From the NCBI GenBank assembly GCA_964445105.1, contig CAYUJS010000003.1:1-64000 (forward strand): a stretch of 64,000 nucleotides of DNA, written 5' to 3'. Source of the DNA: CAWBNS01 sp964445105. Its GTDB lineage: Bacteria > Chlamydiota > Chlamydiia > Chlamydiales > JAJFMA01. This document shows, piece by piece, positions 18,717-27,004 of this stretch. The translations under genes and the position numbers were made by a program. Below the pieces are notes generated by a model that had not been told where the DNA came from, ran no database searches, and saw nothing but the letters and a program-made list of their open reading frames with translations. Position 1 is the first letter of the stretch. Each line of letters starts with the position of its first letter.

Positions 18717-19571
18717 ATGCGAATTCTAGTTTTGGCTGTTTTGGCGTTATTTTGGGCGTCTTGCGTTGATGCAGCGGAGAGCGGCCAGGTTGCTGCAACG
18801 ACGTTAAGAAGCCGCTCGTTGAGAAACAGCCATGACATATGGGTCTACACTCCACCGGGCTATAGCGAGCAGGCACAGGCCTACCCTTTATTGATTGTTT
18901 TTGATGGACAAGCTTACATTTCCGACGAGTCGGTGCACACTCCCAAAATACTCGATCAGCTGATTAACGCAGGAGAAATTCGGCCCACTTTAACGGTCTT
19001 TATCAGCAGTGGAGAGCAGAAGCGCCGCAATAAAGAGCTTCTCTGTTACGAGCCATTTGCGCGCTTTGTATCCAAGGATGTCTTGGGCTATATGCACAAG
19101 CATTACAACGTCTCTAGTGATCCAGCAGACGTGGTAGTCGCTGGGTCTAGCTATGGCGGATTGGCTGCAGCTTATGTGGCATTTCTACACTCTGACCAAA
19201 TTGGAAACGTGCTTTCTCAATCCGGAGCTTTCTATTGGGCACTGCCTAAATGTGACCGTAATCCCTCTTATTTGATCAGACAGTATCGCCGCTCTGAATG
19301 TCTGCCTGTGCGATTTCACCTGGAAGCCGGCAATTGGGAGACAGAAGGGCGAAACAGCGTCCTAGCTGTGAACCGCCAAATGCAGCAGGTACTGCGTGCA
19401 AAAGGCTACGACGTCTCCTACCAAGAGTTCAAAGGAGGGCACGAATATAAATACTGGCGTGAAACACTCTCGGAAGGGCTTAAAGTGCTTTTGGCGCCCT
19501 CTTGCCCAACCCTAATCGAAAAAATATCAGCGGCAATAAAAACAGTTCTCGTTGAACAAGTGCCTGCCTAG
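18717..19571 (+). CDS. Secreted Fes-like esterase (alpha/beta hydrolase)
   Basis: 284 residues with a signal peptide (MRILVLAVLALFWASCVDAA) when the ATG at 18717 is used; AGGAAG lies 8 bp upstream. The hydrolase domain is of the enterochelin-esterase/esterase-D type: nucleophile motif AGSSYGGLAA near residue 143, HDIWVYTPPGY near 40, and C-terminal FKGGHEYKYWR carrying the catalytic His, a pattern shared with Fes. Siderophore or other ester hydrolysis in the periplasm is inferred; no siderophore genes are nearby. It sits, with the MBL-rhodanese gene, between two inverted TIR half-copies. Confidence 0.8.
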   Translation: MRILVLAVLALFWASCVDAAESGQVAATTLRSRSLRNSHDIWVYTPPGYSEQAQAYPLLIVFDGQAYISDESVHTPKILDQLINAGEIRPTLTVFISSGEQKRRNKELLCYEPFARFVSKDVLGYMHKHYNVSSDPADVVVAGSSYGGLAAAYVAFLHSDQIGNVLSQSGAFYWALPKCDRNPSYLIRQYRRSECLPVRFHLEAGNWETEGRNSVLAVNRQMQQVLRAKGYDVSYQEFKGGHEYKYWRETLSEGLKVLLAPSCPTLIEKISAAIKTVLVEQVPA

Positions 19572-19616
19572 CAAAAATATCGAAAAATCCCTACGAGGGC
19601 TTGTTGCTAAAGATCG

Positions 19617-21008
19617 TTATGTCTGAATTGGCAGCTTTTGTTGGCTCCACGCTTGCATGCCGCCTTGGACGCTGTGTACGTTCTTAAAACCGGCTTTGTA
19701 AAGCAACGAGGCTGCAATTGACGCTCGCGGGCCCATTTCACACACTGTATAAACAGGTTGATTTTTGGGAATGAATGCCAATTGCTGGGTTAGCGATGCG
19801 AGTTCAATATGCAGCGCATTAGCGATATGGCCATTTTTCCATTCGACAGCGGTTCTCACGTCCACCACACAAACCTGCTCTTTACGACCTGCTACTAGCT
19901 CTGGGGCTGCTAAAGGTATCGTTGAGAGCGGCTCCACTTGCTGAGTGAACTGCGGTTTGAAAAGACAGTAGCCGATTATCTGATCGAGGCCGACCAAACG
20001 CAGAGTCGAAAGCGCAGACTGCAAAGCCTCTTCACTGGGGCCGATCACAGCAATAGGGCTTCCCGGGGGGATAAACTCCACTGCCCACTTGGCGAACGAT
20101 GCTGCCACAGGAATGTTTACCGAGCCGGTGACAAAGCCCTTTGAAAACTCTTCTAGGGCGCGCACATCTAGTAAGAAGGTTTTATGTGGATCCAACGCCG
20201 CTATCTCGCAGGGCGGCATATTGCGCGACGGCACCAGGTCGGCTAGCAGCGTCTGCCCGGCGAGGTTAATTTGCTTCATGCGCGCAAAATAGCTGGGCAG
20301 CGGAGGCGTATTTTGAAGCAGCTTTTCCATCCAGCTGTCTTCAGAATCTACTTGCAACAGGGGATTAACGAGCCTCTCGTAGCCCAAGGTAGATGAATCC
20401 ATGCCACCAATTAGTTTGCCACACAAGGATCCTGAGCCGTGAGCCGGGAATATCGCTAGATAGTCGGGTAGCTTGGGTAGCACGTTTATAATAGAGAGGT
20501 AAAGCTGCTTTGTGAGGGTCTTGGCTGCCTCTTCCCCAAGTAAATCTGGACGACCAGCGCTGTCGACGAGTAGAAAATCTCCTGTGAGAGCCATGCAGGG
20601 ATGCTCTTTACTGCGTGTGCCATCAAACACGATATAGCTCATATGTTCAGGGCTGTGGCCGGGCGTGTGCCAGGCCTGTATGCGCACTGAACCTAGGTCC
20701 ACCTCATCGCGGTCTTGTAGCGCTCTGTCAGCGTACTGCGGCGTCCAGCCCTGGCCGGCCGCGCCAGAGCAGTGAATCGTCGCCTTGCCCTTCAAGTGGT
20801 GCTTGAGCTCTCTGGCGCCGGAAAGGAAGTCAGCGTGGACATGAGTTTCCAAGATATCAGTGATCGATAGCTTTTCGCTTTCGATAAGCTTCAGGATGGG
20901 CGTGATATTTCTTACGGGATCGACCACAGCGCACTGGTTAGTTTTTTGGTCGACGAGCAGGTAGGTGAAAATAGCCAGTTCACGAGTTGACAACCGGTGC
21001 ATGCGCAT
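19617..21008 (-). CDS. MBL-fold persulfide dioxygenase-like protein with two rhodanese domains
   Basis: 463 residues from the ATG at 21008 (GAGG 8 bp upstream). The N-terminal metallo-beta-lactamase domain (~1-240) has iron ligands in ETHVHADF, HTPGHSPEH, LTGDFLLVD and FPAHGSG, the ETHE1/persulfide dioxygenase pattern. Two rhodanese domains follow. The first (~265-360) has PIAVIGPSEE where the active Cys should be and is probably catalytically dead. The second (~375-463) has VCEMGPRAS with the Cys. This resembles CstB-type MBL-rhodanese fusions that clear reactive sulfur. It is convergent with the esterase gene. Confidence 0.87.
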   Translation of the reverse strand: MRMHRLSTRELAIFTYLLVDQKTNQCAVVDPVRNITPILKLIESEKLSITDILETHVHADFLSGARELKHHLKGKATIHCSGAAGQGWTPQYADRALQDRDEVDLGSVRIQAWHTPGHSPEHMSYIVFDGTRSKEHPCMALTGDFLLVDSAGRPDLLGEEAAKTLTKQLYLSIINVLPKLPDYLAIFPAHGSGSLCGKLIGGMDSSTLGYERLVNPLLQVDSEDSWMEKLLQNTPPLPSYFARMKQINLAGQTLLADLVPSRNMPPCEIAALDPHKTFLLDVRALEEFSKGFVTGSVNIPVAASFAKWAVEFIPPGSPIAVIGPSEEALQSALSTLRLVGLDQIIGYCLFKPQFTQQVEPLSTIPLAAPELVAGRKEQVCVVDVRTAVEWKNGHIANALHIELASLTQQLAFIPKNQPVYTVCEMGPRASIAASLLYKAGFKNVHSVQGGMQAWSQQKLPIQT

Positions 21009-21113
21009 AGAAAAAACCTCGGGGTGTATGATCCTTTTAAGCAGGCCAGCAGCTTCTGGCAAACAGGAAAGCAGGCCGGCTCCGGGATAGCTTATTTTGT
21101 TTCTCGCGGGATT

Positions 21114-21140
21114 GGTTCTTTTTTTAGCGGGAACTGCTGG
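21114..21140 (-). repeat. TIR half-copy upstream of rlmN
   Basis: The reverse complement reads CCAGCAGTTCCCGCTAAAAA plus GAACC, one mismatch from the copy B end, so this is an outer end facing right. Left of it, GGCTCCGGGATAGCTTATTTTG (21078-21099) vaguely recalls the element interior, suggesting a deleted copy. It lies 60 bp before the rlmN ATG. Confidence 0.65.
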
Positions 21141-21199
21141 TTAATAACAAGGGCTTTTCCTTCTTGATTTCTTCAAGTCATTCATTTACAATATCTCCT

Positions 21200-22276
21200 A
21201 TGTCTGAGCGGAAAAAGTTTGCATTAGATTTGTCTGAAACAGAATGGCGGGAGTGGTTAGCTACGATTGGTGCTCCGGCGTTCGCAGCCAAGCAAATTCT
21301 CGACTGGATTTTTCGTCATCATGTGACAGACCCGCTTAAATTTTCTAACCTCTCTTTAGCTGTGCGCGAGGCTCTTTTAGCGGGGTTTGAGTGGGAAGGC
21401 TACGCCATCGATTCCGCGCTATCTTCTATAGATGGAAGTGAGAAACTGCTCTTGAAGACAACCGACGGTTTATTTACCGAGCTGGTGATTATGCCCTCAG
21501 AGAACCGCATGACACTCTGTGTGAGCAGTCAAGTAGGCTGTCGCATGGGCTGCACCTTCTGCCAAACTGGAAAAATTGGCTTCAAACGCCATCTTAGCCG
21601 CGGAGAAATCTTGGCGCAGGTCATACTGGCCAATCAACGGCTAAGCGAGCGCAAAGTTTCCAACGTGGTTTTTATGGGGATGGGAGAGCCTTTGGACAAC
21701 TACGATGAGGTCGTGGCGGCCTGCCGGGTGATGATCGATCTACGTTACTTTGGACTCTCGAAGCATCGCGTGACTGTCTCTACTTCGGGCCTCATTCCCG
21801 AGATCCAGCGCTTAGGACAGGATCTGCCCGTACGTTTGGCCATTTCGCTTCATTCCGCCGACGATGCCCATCGTAGCGCGATGATGCCGGTCAACCGTAA
21901 ATATCCACTGGCGGAACTGAAGAAGGTGCTGCTGGAATATCCCGCTCCTTCGCGTTATGGCATCACCTTCGAGTATGTGATGATCAAAGGCGAAAACGAC
22001 TCTATCAAAGATGCCAAACGTTTGGTCTCTTTTCTCCACGGGATCAAAGCGAAAGTAAACTTGATTCCGATGAATCATTTTCCTGGTAGCGCTATGTCGT
22101 GCGCGGACTCAGAGCAAATCAAGGCCTTTCAAACATACTTGAGCGAGCGTTGTATCCCCGCTCCCGTGCGTTACAGTCGCGGGCAGGATGTAAGCGCTGC
22201 CTGCGGACAGCTGGCCGCTAAACGCGAAGAAGAATTAGGTCTAGACCCGCGCATTCTACGTCGTCAGCGCAGTTAA
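21200..22276 (+). CDS. rlmN: 23S rRNA (adenine-2503-C2)-methyltransferase RlmN
   Basis: Radical-SAM enzyme that methylates A2503 of 23S rRNA and often A37 of some tRNAs. 358 residues from the ATG at 21200, matching the family (~360); the 36-nt TTG extension is not needed. The cluster motif CRMGCTFCQTG is near residue 113, with FMGMGEPLDN near 158 and the C-terminal resolving cysteine in GQDVSAACGQLA. All catalytic cysteines are present. A TIR half-copy immediately upstream may set or limit its transcription. Confidence 0.95.
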   Translation: MSERKKFALDLSETEWREWLATIGAPAFAAKQILDWIFRHHVTDPLKFSNLSLAVREALLAGFEWEGYAIDSALSSIDGSEKLLLKTTDGLFTELVIMPSENRMTLCVSSQVGCRMGCTFCQTGKIGFKRHLSRGEILAQVILANQRLSERKVSNVVFMGMGEPLDNYDEVVAACRVMIDLRYFGLSKHRVTVSTSGLIPEIQRLGQDLPVRLAISLHSADDAHRSAMMPVNRKYPLAELKKVLLEYPAPSRYGITFEYVMIKGENDSIKDAKRLVSFLHGIKAKVNLIPMNHFPGSAMSCADSEQIKAFQTYLSERCIPAPVRYSRGQDVSAACGQLAAKREEELGLDPRILRRQRS

Positions 22277-22499
22277 GGCGCCCTCGTCCGAGTGGGCAAT
22301 GATTATTGCCGCCGTCCTCATCGCATTACTAGCAAGACTGACGGTAGGCTGAGCAAAATTTTTCGAGAGTTGGCCTAAAAAGCGGTAGGCCTCCTGTGCA
22401 TTGCGCCTTAGGGCGGCCTTTTATGAGGTATGCTAACAAAAATAACGCAGGTATCGTGAAACAGTCTCATTGTACAGCGGAAGGCCTGAAGATGGCACT
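22277..22499. other. Intergenic region with eroded TIR-element fragment
   Basis: 223 bp between convergent rlmN and rimO. Positions 22338-22353 (CTGACGGTAGGCTGAG) match the interior of copy A (CTGACAGTAGGCTCAG) at 14 of 16 bases, suggesting a badly eroded copy. No clear intrinsic terminator was found. Confidence 0.4.
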
Positions 22500-23843
22500 C
22501 TAGACCACTCTGCCCACAAGGTCGTAGCCGGCGATATCTGTGATTTCAACGGTGTAGATCTGTCCGAATGCTTTCACTAGCCTACCGTCGTTGATGATGA
22601 CCTCTCCATCAATCTCTGGGCATTGGCCGCGATGGCGGCCGCGCATGAGTAGATTTGAGTCGGGGTGATACCCCTCAACGATTATGGGAAGGCGCTTGCC
22701 GATCCATTTGCGATTGTTTTTCTCAACGACTTTTTGCTGTAAGTTGGCCAAATGCTTTTGCCGCTTGCTTTTCACCTCGTCGCTTACCTGTCCAGGGAGG
22801 GTGGCTGCGTGGCTACCGGGTTCCTGCGAAAACTTGAAGATTCCCACATTGTCTAGAGGGTACTCTTGAATGAACTGGCATAGCTCTTCAAACTGCTCTT
22901 TAGTCTCTCCTGGGTAGCCCACGATCAAGCTGGTGCGGATAGAGATGTCGGGCACCTCTCTGCGCAATTTGGTGAGGCTGTTGATGATGTCTTGCTTGCT
23001 TGTCGCGCGGCGCATAGATTTCAAGAGATCATCGTTTATATGCTGGAGAGGCATGTCGAGGTAGGGGCAGATGCGCGAATCGTTTTTCATCAGCGCGATC
23101 ACCTCATCGTTGATCTCATCAGGGTACAAGTAGAGCAGCCGCAACCAGAAGTCTCCGGGCTCTTTCAGCAGCTCCTGGAGCAAATAAATCAGTCCTTCTA
23201 CTTTAGAAAATCCTTTGTCGCGGCCCCAATCACCTAAATCTTGGGCGATCAGGATAATCTCCTTCACACCTTGATTGCGAAGAATGCGGAACTCTTTCAG
23301 GATTTGGTCTGTAGGCTTGCTTTTGAGCGGGCCTTTGATATCTGGGATGATACAGTAAGCACAGCGTTTGCGGCAGCCTTCTGCGATCTTAAGGTAGGCG
23401 TAATGTTTAGGGGTGGAAAGCTGGCGGGGTACTTCGCCGGATTCTAAGTAACTGCGCGCTGTGGTAATCTGCTCGCCTTGCTCGTTGGCGTGTACAGCCT
23501 TTAAGATGCCCTCTACGTCTCCAGAGCCCAGCAGAAAGTCAACTTTGGGCTGGTGCTCTTTGATATCTTGGCTGTGCGTTTGCACCATGCAGCCTGTAAC
23601 AATCACCTTGGCGGATTTTTTGCGTTCTGTGATCGCGTTACCAATGGTGTCTAGGGACTCTTGTCGCGATGCTTCAAGGAAGCCGCAGGTATTAATAATG
23701 ATATAATCTGCTGTGGGTAGCTCTTGAGCGACCTCATAGCCGGATTGCAGCAAGATGCCAAGCATCACTTCCGTGTCCACTAGGTTGCGGGGGCAGCCTA
23801 AACTGATAAAATGGATCTTATTTCCACGTTCGCGGAAAGTCAT
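22500..23843 (-). CDS. rimO: Ribosomal protein S12 methylthiotransferase RimO
   Basis: Radical-SAM enzyme adding a methylthio group to the S12 aspartate. UPF0004 cysteines occur in SLGCPRNLVD, INTCGFLEA and VTGCMVQ; the radical-SAM triad is EGCRKRCAYCIIP; a C-terminal TRAM domain covers the last ~65 residues. The start is uncertain. The ATG at 23843 gives 447 aa, near the family length (~440), while the frame stays open to 23981 with other ATGs near 23910-23919. The KIHFISLGCPRN motif argues for the short form. Confidence 0.93.
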   Translation of the reverse strand: MTFRERGNKIHFISLGCPRNLVDTEVMLGILLQSGYEVAQELPTADYIIINTCGFLEASRQESLDTIGNAITERKKSAKVIVTGCMVQTHSQDIKEHQPKVDFLLGSGDVEGILKAVHANEQGEQITTARSYLESGEVPRQLSTPKHYAYLKIAEGCRKRCAYCIIPDIKGPLKSKPTDQILKEFRILRNQGVKEIILIAQDLGDWGRDKGFSKVEGLIYLLQELLKEPGDFWLRLLYLYPDEINDEVIALMKNDSRICPYLDMPLQHINDDLLKSMRRATSKQDIINSLTKLRREVPDISIRTSLIVGYPGETKEQFEELCQFIQEYPLDNVGIFKFSQEPGSHAATLPGQVSDEVKSKRQKHLANLQQKVVEKNNRKWIGKRLPIIVEGYHPDSNLLMRGRHRGQCPEIDGEVIINDGRLVKAFGQIYTVEITDIAGYDLVGRVV

Positions 23844-24062
23844 TTCTCGCTCAATGCCGGTCTCGCGCGAATTAGTGTTGGGCGTTTGCGGTAGCGAATT
23901 TTCACGATACATTTTTAACATTTGAGCACCAAAAAAGTTGACAATGCGTTCTATTTTAACGGGTTGTCGGGGACTTTGCAAGCAAAATGGCTACGGCATT
24001 CTTAAATATAAATTAGCAATGAGTTTCACCGGCCGTTTTGCAAGGTATCAATTCAACTCAGA

Positions 24063-24092
24063 TTGTCTTGTGGTTTAAAAAGAGACTATGTT
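24063..24092 (+). promoter_or_regulatory. Candidate sigma-66/70 promoter for the 185-aa gene
   Basis: TTGTCT (24063-24068) and TATGTT (24087-24092) are separated by 18 bp and lie about 105 bp before the start of the following gene. The boxes are only partly consensus, so this is a suggestion from spacing and position. Confidence 0.3.
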
Positions 24093-24196
24093 AAAAACAT
24101 CTAGATCCCTTTTTTAGATAGTTGGATGTCACTTTACGTAGTGGTGTTCAGGGATGGCTGATTTTTAGGCAAACCGCAAAATTTAGGAGTTTAACA

Positions 24197-24754
24197 ATGG
24201 TAGACTTACAGGCATTTAACCCTTTTCCGGTCAGCTTTGACCGATTTGCTCCGACCTTAGTTGCTGGACTTATCGTCGGCCGCAGCTTACGGAATAGAGG
24301 TTTTGAAGGCACCCAAGCAACACTAGCTGGCGTAGGGCTAGTTGCAGGTGCGCAATTAGTTCGTAACTTGACGGCTCCTATATTTAAAGAGGGCACTGGC
24401 TTCAAAAAGCAATGGGGCACTCTTTATACTCAACCTAATGAGAGATCCCCACTCGCCAGTCGCTTTGCTCACAACTTCGCGCGCGATATCACTTTGGGTG
24501 CTCTAGCTTTGGTGTCAGTTGCAGGCGTGCTTAGTTACACGAAAGACGCTCGTATTATTGGACCTGCAGTTGGCAGCCCAGCGGCCCAGTTGTTTGCTCA
24601 ATTCTCGCGAGCCACTGGTTGGACGGCAAAATTAGGCAGAGCAGTTTCGATTGGGGCTCTCGTTGCTAGTGCCTCTTGGATCTCTCGCCAAGCACTGCAT
24701 ATCGTTGACAAGTTAGCTGCTAGTGATTATTCGGGCATCTCTCTTCAGGCGTAG
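24197..24754 (+). CDS. Unknown 185-aa membrane-associated protein
   Basis: No family recognised. The start ATG at 24197 has AGGAGT 6 bp upstream, and the gene ends in a strong intrinsic terminator, so it is a single-gene transcript that looks well expressed. Four short hydrophobic, Gly/Ala-rich stretches occur at about residues 18-31, 42-55, 92-107 and 152-165, arranged in two pairs. That bilobed pattern is common in chlamydial inclusion-membrane and other type III substrates, but this is only resemblance. There is no signal peptide. Confidence 0.7.
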   Translation: MVDLQAFNPFPVSFDRFAPTLVAGLIVGRSLRNRGFEGTQATLAGVGLVAGAQLVRNLTAPIFKEGTGFKKQWGTLYTQPNERSPLASRFAHNFARDITLGALALVSVAGVLSYTKDARIIGPAVGSPAAQLFAQFSRATGWTAKLGRAVSIGALVASASWISRQALHIVDKLAASDYSGISLQA

Positions 24755-24778
24755 TTTAGTCAAAGTAAGTTTGTATCA

Positions 24779-24815
24779 AACACCGCTGAGAGTGATCTCA
24801 GCGGTGTTTTTTTTT
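24779..24815 (+). terminator. Intrinsic terminator after the 185-aa gene
   Basis: A 13-bp perfect stem (AACACCGCTGAGA with TCTCAGCGGTGTT) and a 4-nt loop GTGA, followed by a run of T, 24 bp past the stop codon. Confidence 0.92.
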
Positions 24816-24999
24816 ATTTGACTCAGGGCTAAAAGGAATGTTTAGGGGATAGCGCACAGGACAAAGATAGCACCCTCTTCAAAGCCTGTTCGTTAAGTGG
24901 TCGCAAGCTTTAAGGCACTGGCAAAGAAGGTTGCTCTGCGGGGGAACGGGCTTGTGTGTGAGAAGACTGGCTCGCAGATCAACTGACTCATTAAACAAC

Positions 25000-25034
25000 A
25001 AAAACGCCGCTGGAGCCTAAGCTTCAGCGGCGTT
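25000..25034 (-). terminator. Intrinsic terminator for the LA_2272-type gene
   Basis: On the minus strand the stem AACGCCGCTG/CAGCGGCGTT, extended by three more pairs past a mismatch, has a small loop and is followed by a T run. It lies 25 bp beyond the stop at 25059. Confidence 0.88.
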
Positions 25035-25058
25035 ATTATGTAGGTGGTTTAATGTAGG

Positions 25059-25691
25059 CTACCAAGAAACGTTCATTACCGGGATTACTGAGAAGTAAGG
25101 GCGGCTTGCTTGGATGTTGATAAAACCGACTTGAACCCCCCTCAGGTGATTGGTGTAGTTTACGATTCCCAACTGGGCTCCTGTCAACTGTTCTGTATAG
25201 TTGATGGCGCCTAATTGAAAGCCATTAACGGTGCCTGCTGAGTTTAGCAGGAGCGCGTTCTGGAAGCCCAGGAAATCTCCCTCGACTAGATTCAGGATGC
25301 CATGCTGCGCGCCGAGACCGTTGCCACACACTTGGTTGATTGCACCAATTTGTGTTCCTAAGAGGTCGTTGCCAACTAGGTTAACAACACCGATTTGGTA
25401 GCCGGTTAGGTTATTGGACAGGCGGTTGACCATGCCGACATCTAAACCTACTAGGCTGTGGTTGCTGCCGTAGATTAGGCTGATACGTGTGCCCTGGATA
25501 GAGTCGCATTCTCTTGATGTCTGAGCTGGTTCGAAGAGACCCAGTGAGATAACAGTATTGCGACCGCTAAAAATGGTCTCGCAACCATTTTGGGTGTTTG
25601 CGCAGCGACCTTCAACATTTGCCGCAAGGGAGGTGAAGGCGATGCACGCTAGGGCTAGTGTGCTCGTCAAGTATTTAAACCAATCTTTCAT
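25059..25691 (-). CDS. Secreted repeat protein of the LA_2272 surface-repeat type
   Basis: 210 residues with a signal peptide (about 1-24, ending SLAA) and a very strong ribosome-binding site (AGGAGGGA). From residue ~75 on, the chain consists of about eight imperfect ~16-17-residue repeats built on L-x-G-x-Q-x-G-x-x-N (TGYQIGVVN, LGTQIGAIN, LGAQHGILN, TGAQLGIVN, RGVQVGFIN). This matches, from memory, the LA_2272 surface-repeat family first named in Leptospira and also found in Chlamydiae. A regular beta-solenoid-like fold, periplasmic or at the surface, is inferred. The three or more cysteines before the repeats fit a disulfide-rich envelope. Confidence 0.8.
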   Translation of the reverse strand: MKDWFKYLTSTLALACIAFTSLAANVEGRCANTQNGCETIFSGRNTVISLGLFEPAQTSRECDSIQGTRISLIYGSNHSLVGLDVGMVNRLSNNLTGYQIGVVNLVGNDLLGTQIGAINQVCGNGLGAQHGILNLVEGDFLGFQNALLLNSAGTVNGFQLGAINYTEQLTGAQLGIVNYTNHLRGVQVGFINIQASRPYFSVIPVMNVSW

Positions 25692-26035
25692 ATAATTCCC
25701 TCCTCATGTTTCGGGATCTTATCTCAGTACCTAAGAAAACGATCTTAGGCGCCTTCACGCATTGGTGTCAATAGGCAAGATCAAGACACAAAAGTAGCCT
25801 CTAAAACAAAGAAATCGGCTGGTTCCGGGACAGCTATCTACCTCATTTTGCTCCTTGGCTAAGGTTGCGAATTCGTCCCAAACTACACCTGCTTGTTAGC
25901 CCTCAATGAGCAGGTTTTTTAACGGGATTGCTATAGCGGCTCGAGGCAAACATAGAAATTATACAGGCGACTTGACGCATTAGTTGTTAGCCGTCCTCAA
26001 GAACATTTGCTCGTTATCGCCTTTTTATCCGCCTT
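25692..26035. other. Intergenic region with degraded TIR element copy D
   Basis: 344 bp between two minus-strand genes. It contains element copy D (25793-25932); the remainder shows no frame or hairpin that I can support. The promoter of the LA_2272-type gene should lie in the ~100 bp next to 25691. Confidence 0.5.
25793..25932 (+). repeat. TIR element, copy D (degraded)
   Basis: About 140 bp in the same orientation as copy B. Shared blocks in order: AGTAGCCTCTAAAACAAAG (left end), GGCTGGTTCCGG, CTCATTTTGCTCCT, GCGAATTCGTCCCAAACT, TTAGCCCTCAATGAGC and TTTTTTAACGGGA (right end). Ends are diverged, so it is probably an old copy. Confidence 0.65.
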
Positions 26036-27004
26036 CTATTTATCCAATAGTGGCCCTTGGCCCTGCAAGACCACGGTGCCTACGATGTGAATAGGCCAAG
26101 CTAGGCCTTCTGGCAGATCTTGTGTGGGCGCTACAATGACCTTGCCGGATAATTCGGAATCTATTTTACCATCATTGATCCAGCCGCTTCTAAGATCGAG
26201 ATGAATTTTACCAGTGTCTTCTCCTTTGAGCTGGTAACTGAAGGTGATGTCTCCTACAGTCATCTTAGGTGCGTCTGCCAAAGGCATCCGAGAAATTTTA
26301 ACATCTAGTGCGGCTTGGTTATCGCTGACGGCAAGGAGCGTGTAGTCGATGTGCAGTCTGACCGGATAACCGTATTGTATGCTGAATTCTTGCAGCCAGT
26401 GTTCTCCTTGTTTGATGGGTTGTTCGGGGAACGAGCTGATTAGGCTGTTCATCATTTCTTGCGTGGCTTTGTCGCCAAATTGATTTTTGAGGGCCTCTTT
26501 AGAGAGAACAGCCTTCACTTCTGGCGGGGCTGTCATGTTATCTACGAGGTTGTCTACTAGTAGGTCAGCGCCTTTCACATCGAGCACCTTTCCGATTGGG
26601 CTCATTGTTAGTTGATAGGTCTTGCCTACAATGTCGGCGAGAGGAAAATTTTTGTTGTCTGCTCCATTGGAATCGAACTCTATAGGTTCTGGCAGCCCTG
26701 TGATTTTGTAGGCGAGAGATTTGTAAGTAATCTCCATGTTGTAGTTGGCATCGGCGTCGATTGAAGCAACCGCGCAGTTTAGGCCCATTTGGAGCATTTG
26801 GTGAAATTTAAGAACGGGCGCCTGAGGAATTTCTTGGGTGATGTCTTGATCGATTGTGGCTTGAAGAGTGTAGACTTCGCCAACTTTTAGCTTTAGTCGC
26901 AGGTCGCTATTGGGGATTTTACGGTCGTTAGATGAGTTGCAACCCGTCAAACCAAAAGTAAAGAGAACGGCGATAGCAAGAGTGGTAAAATACTTAAGAT
27001 TCAT
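26036..27004 (-). CDS. Lipoprotein, DUF6263-like
   Basis: 322 residues from the ATG at 27004, which has GAGGAAA at good spacing; longer starts add nothing. A type II signal peptide ends in the lipobox FGLTGCNSS, so the mature protein is a lipoprotein anchored at Cys21. The body is beta-rich, with TLQATIDQDITQEIP early and the motif LTMSPIGKVLDVKGADLL in the middle, the layout I associate with DUF6263. Function unknown. Position between a repeat-rich intergenic region and a gene-poor spacer gives no clue. Confidence 0.75.
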   Translation of the reverse strand: MNLKYFTTLAIAVLFTFGLTGCNSSNDRKIPNSDLRLKLKVGEVYTLQATIDQDITQEIPQAPVLKFHQMLQMGLNCAVASIDADANYNMEITYKSLAYKITGLPEPIEFDSNGADNKNFPLADIVGKTYQLTMSPIGKVLDVKGADLLVDNLVDNMTAPPEVKAVLSKEALKNQFGDKATQEMMNSLISSFPEQPIKQGEHWLQEFSIQYGYPVRLHIDYTLLAVSDNQAALDVKISRMPLADAPKMTVGDITFSYQLKGEDTGKIHLDLRSGWINDGKIDSELSGKVIVAPTQDLPEGLAWPIHIVGTVVLQGQGPLLDK

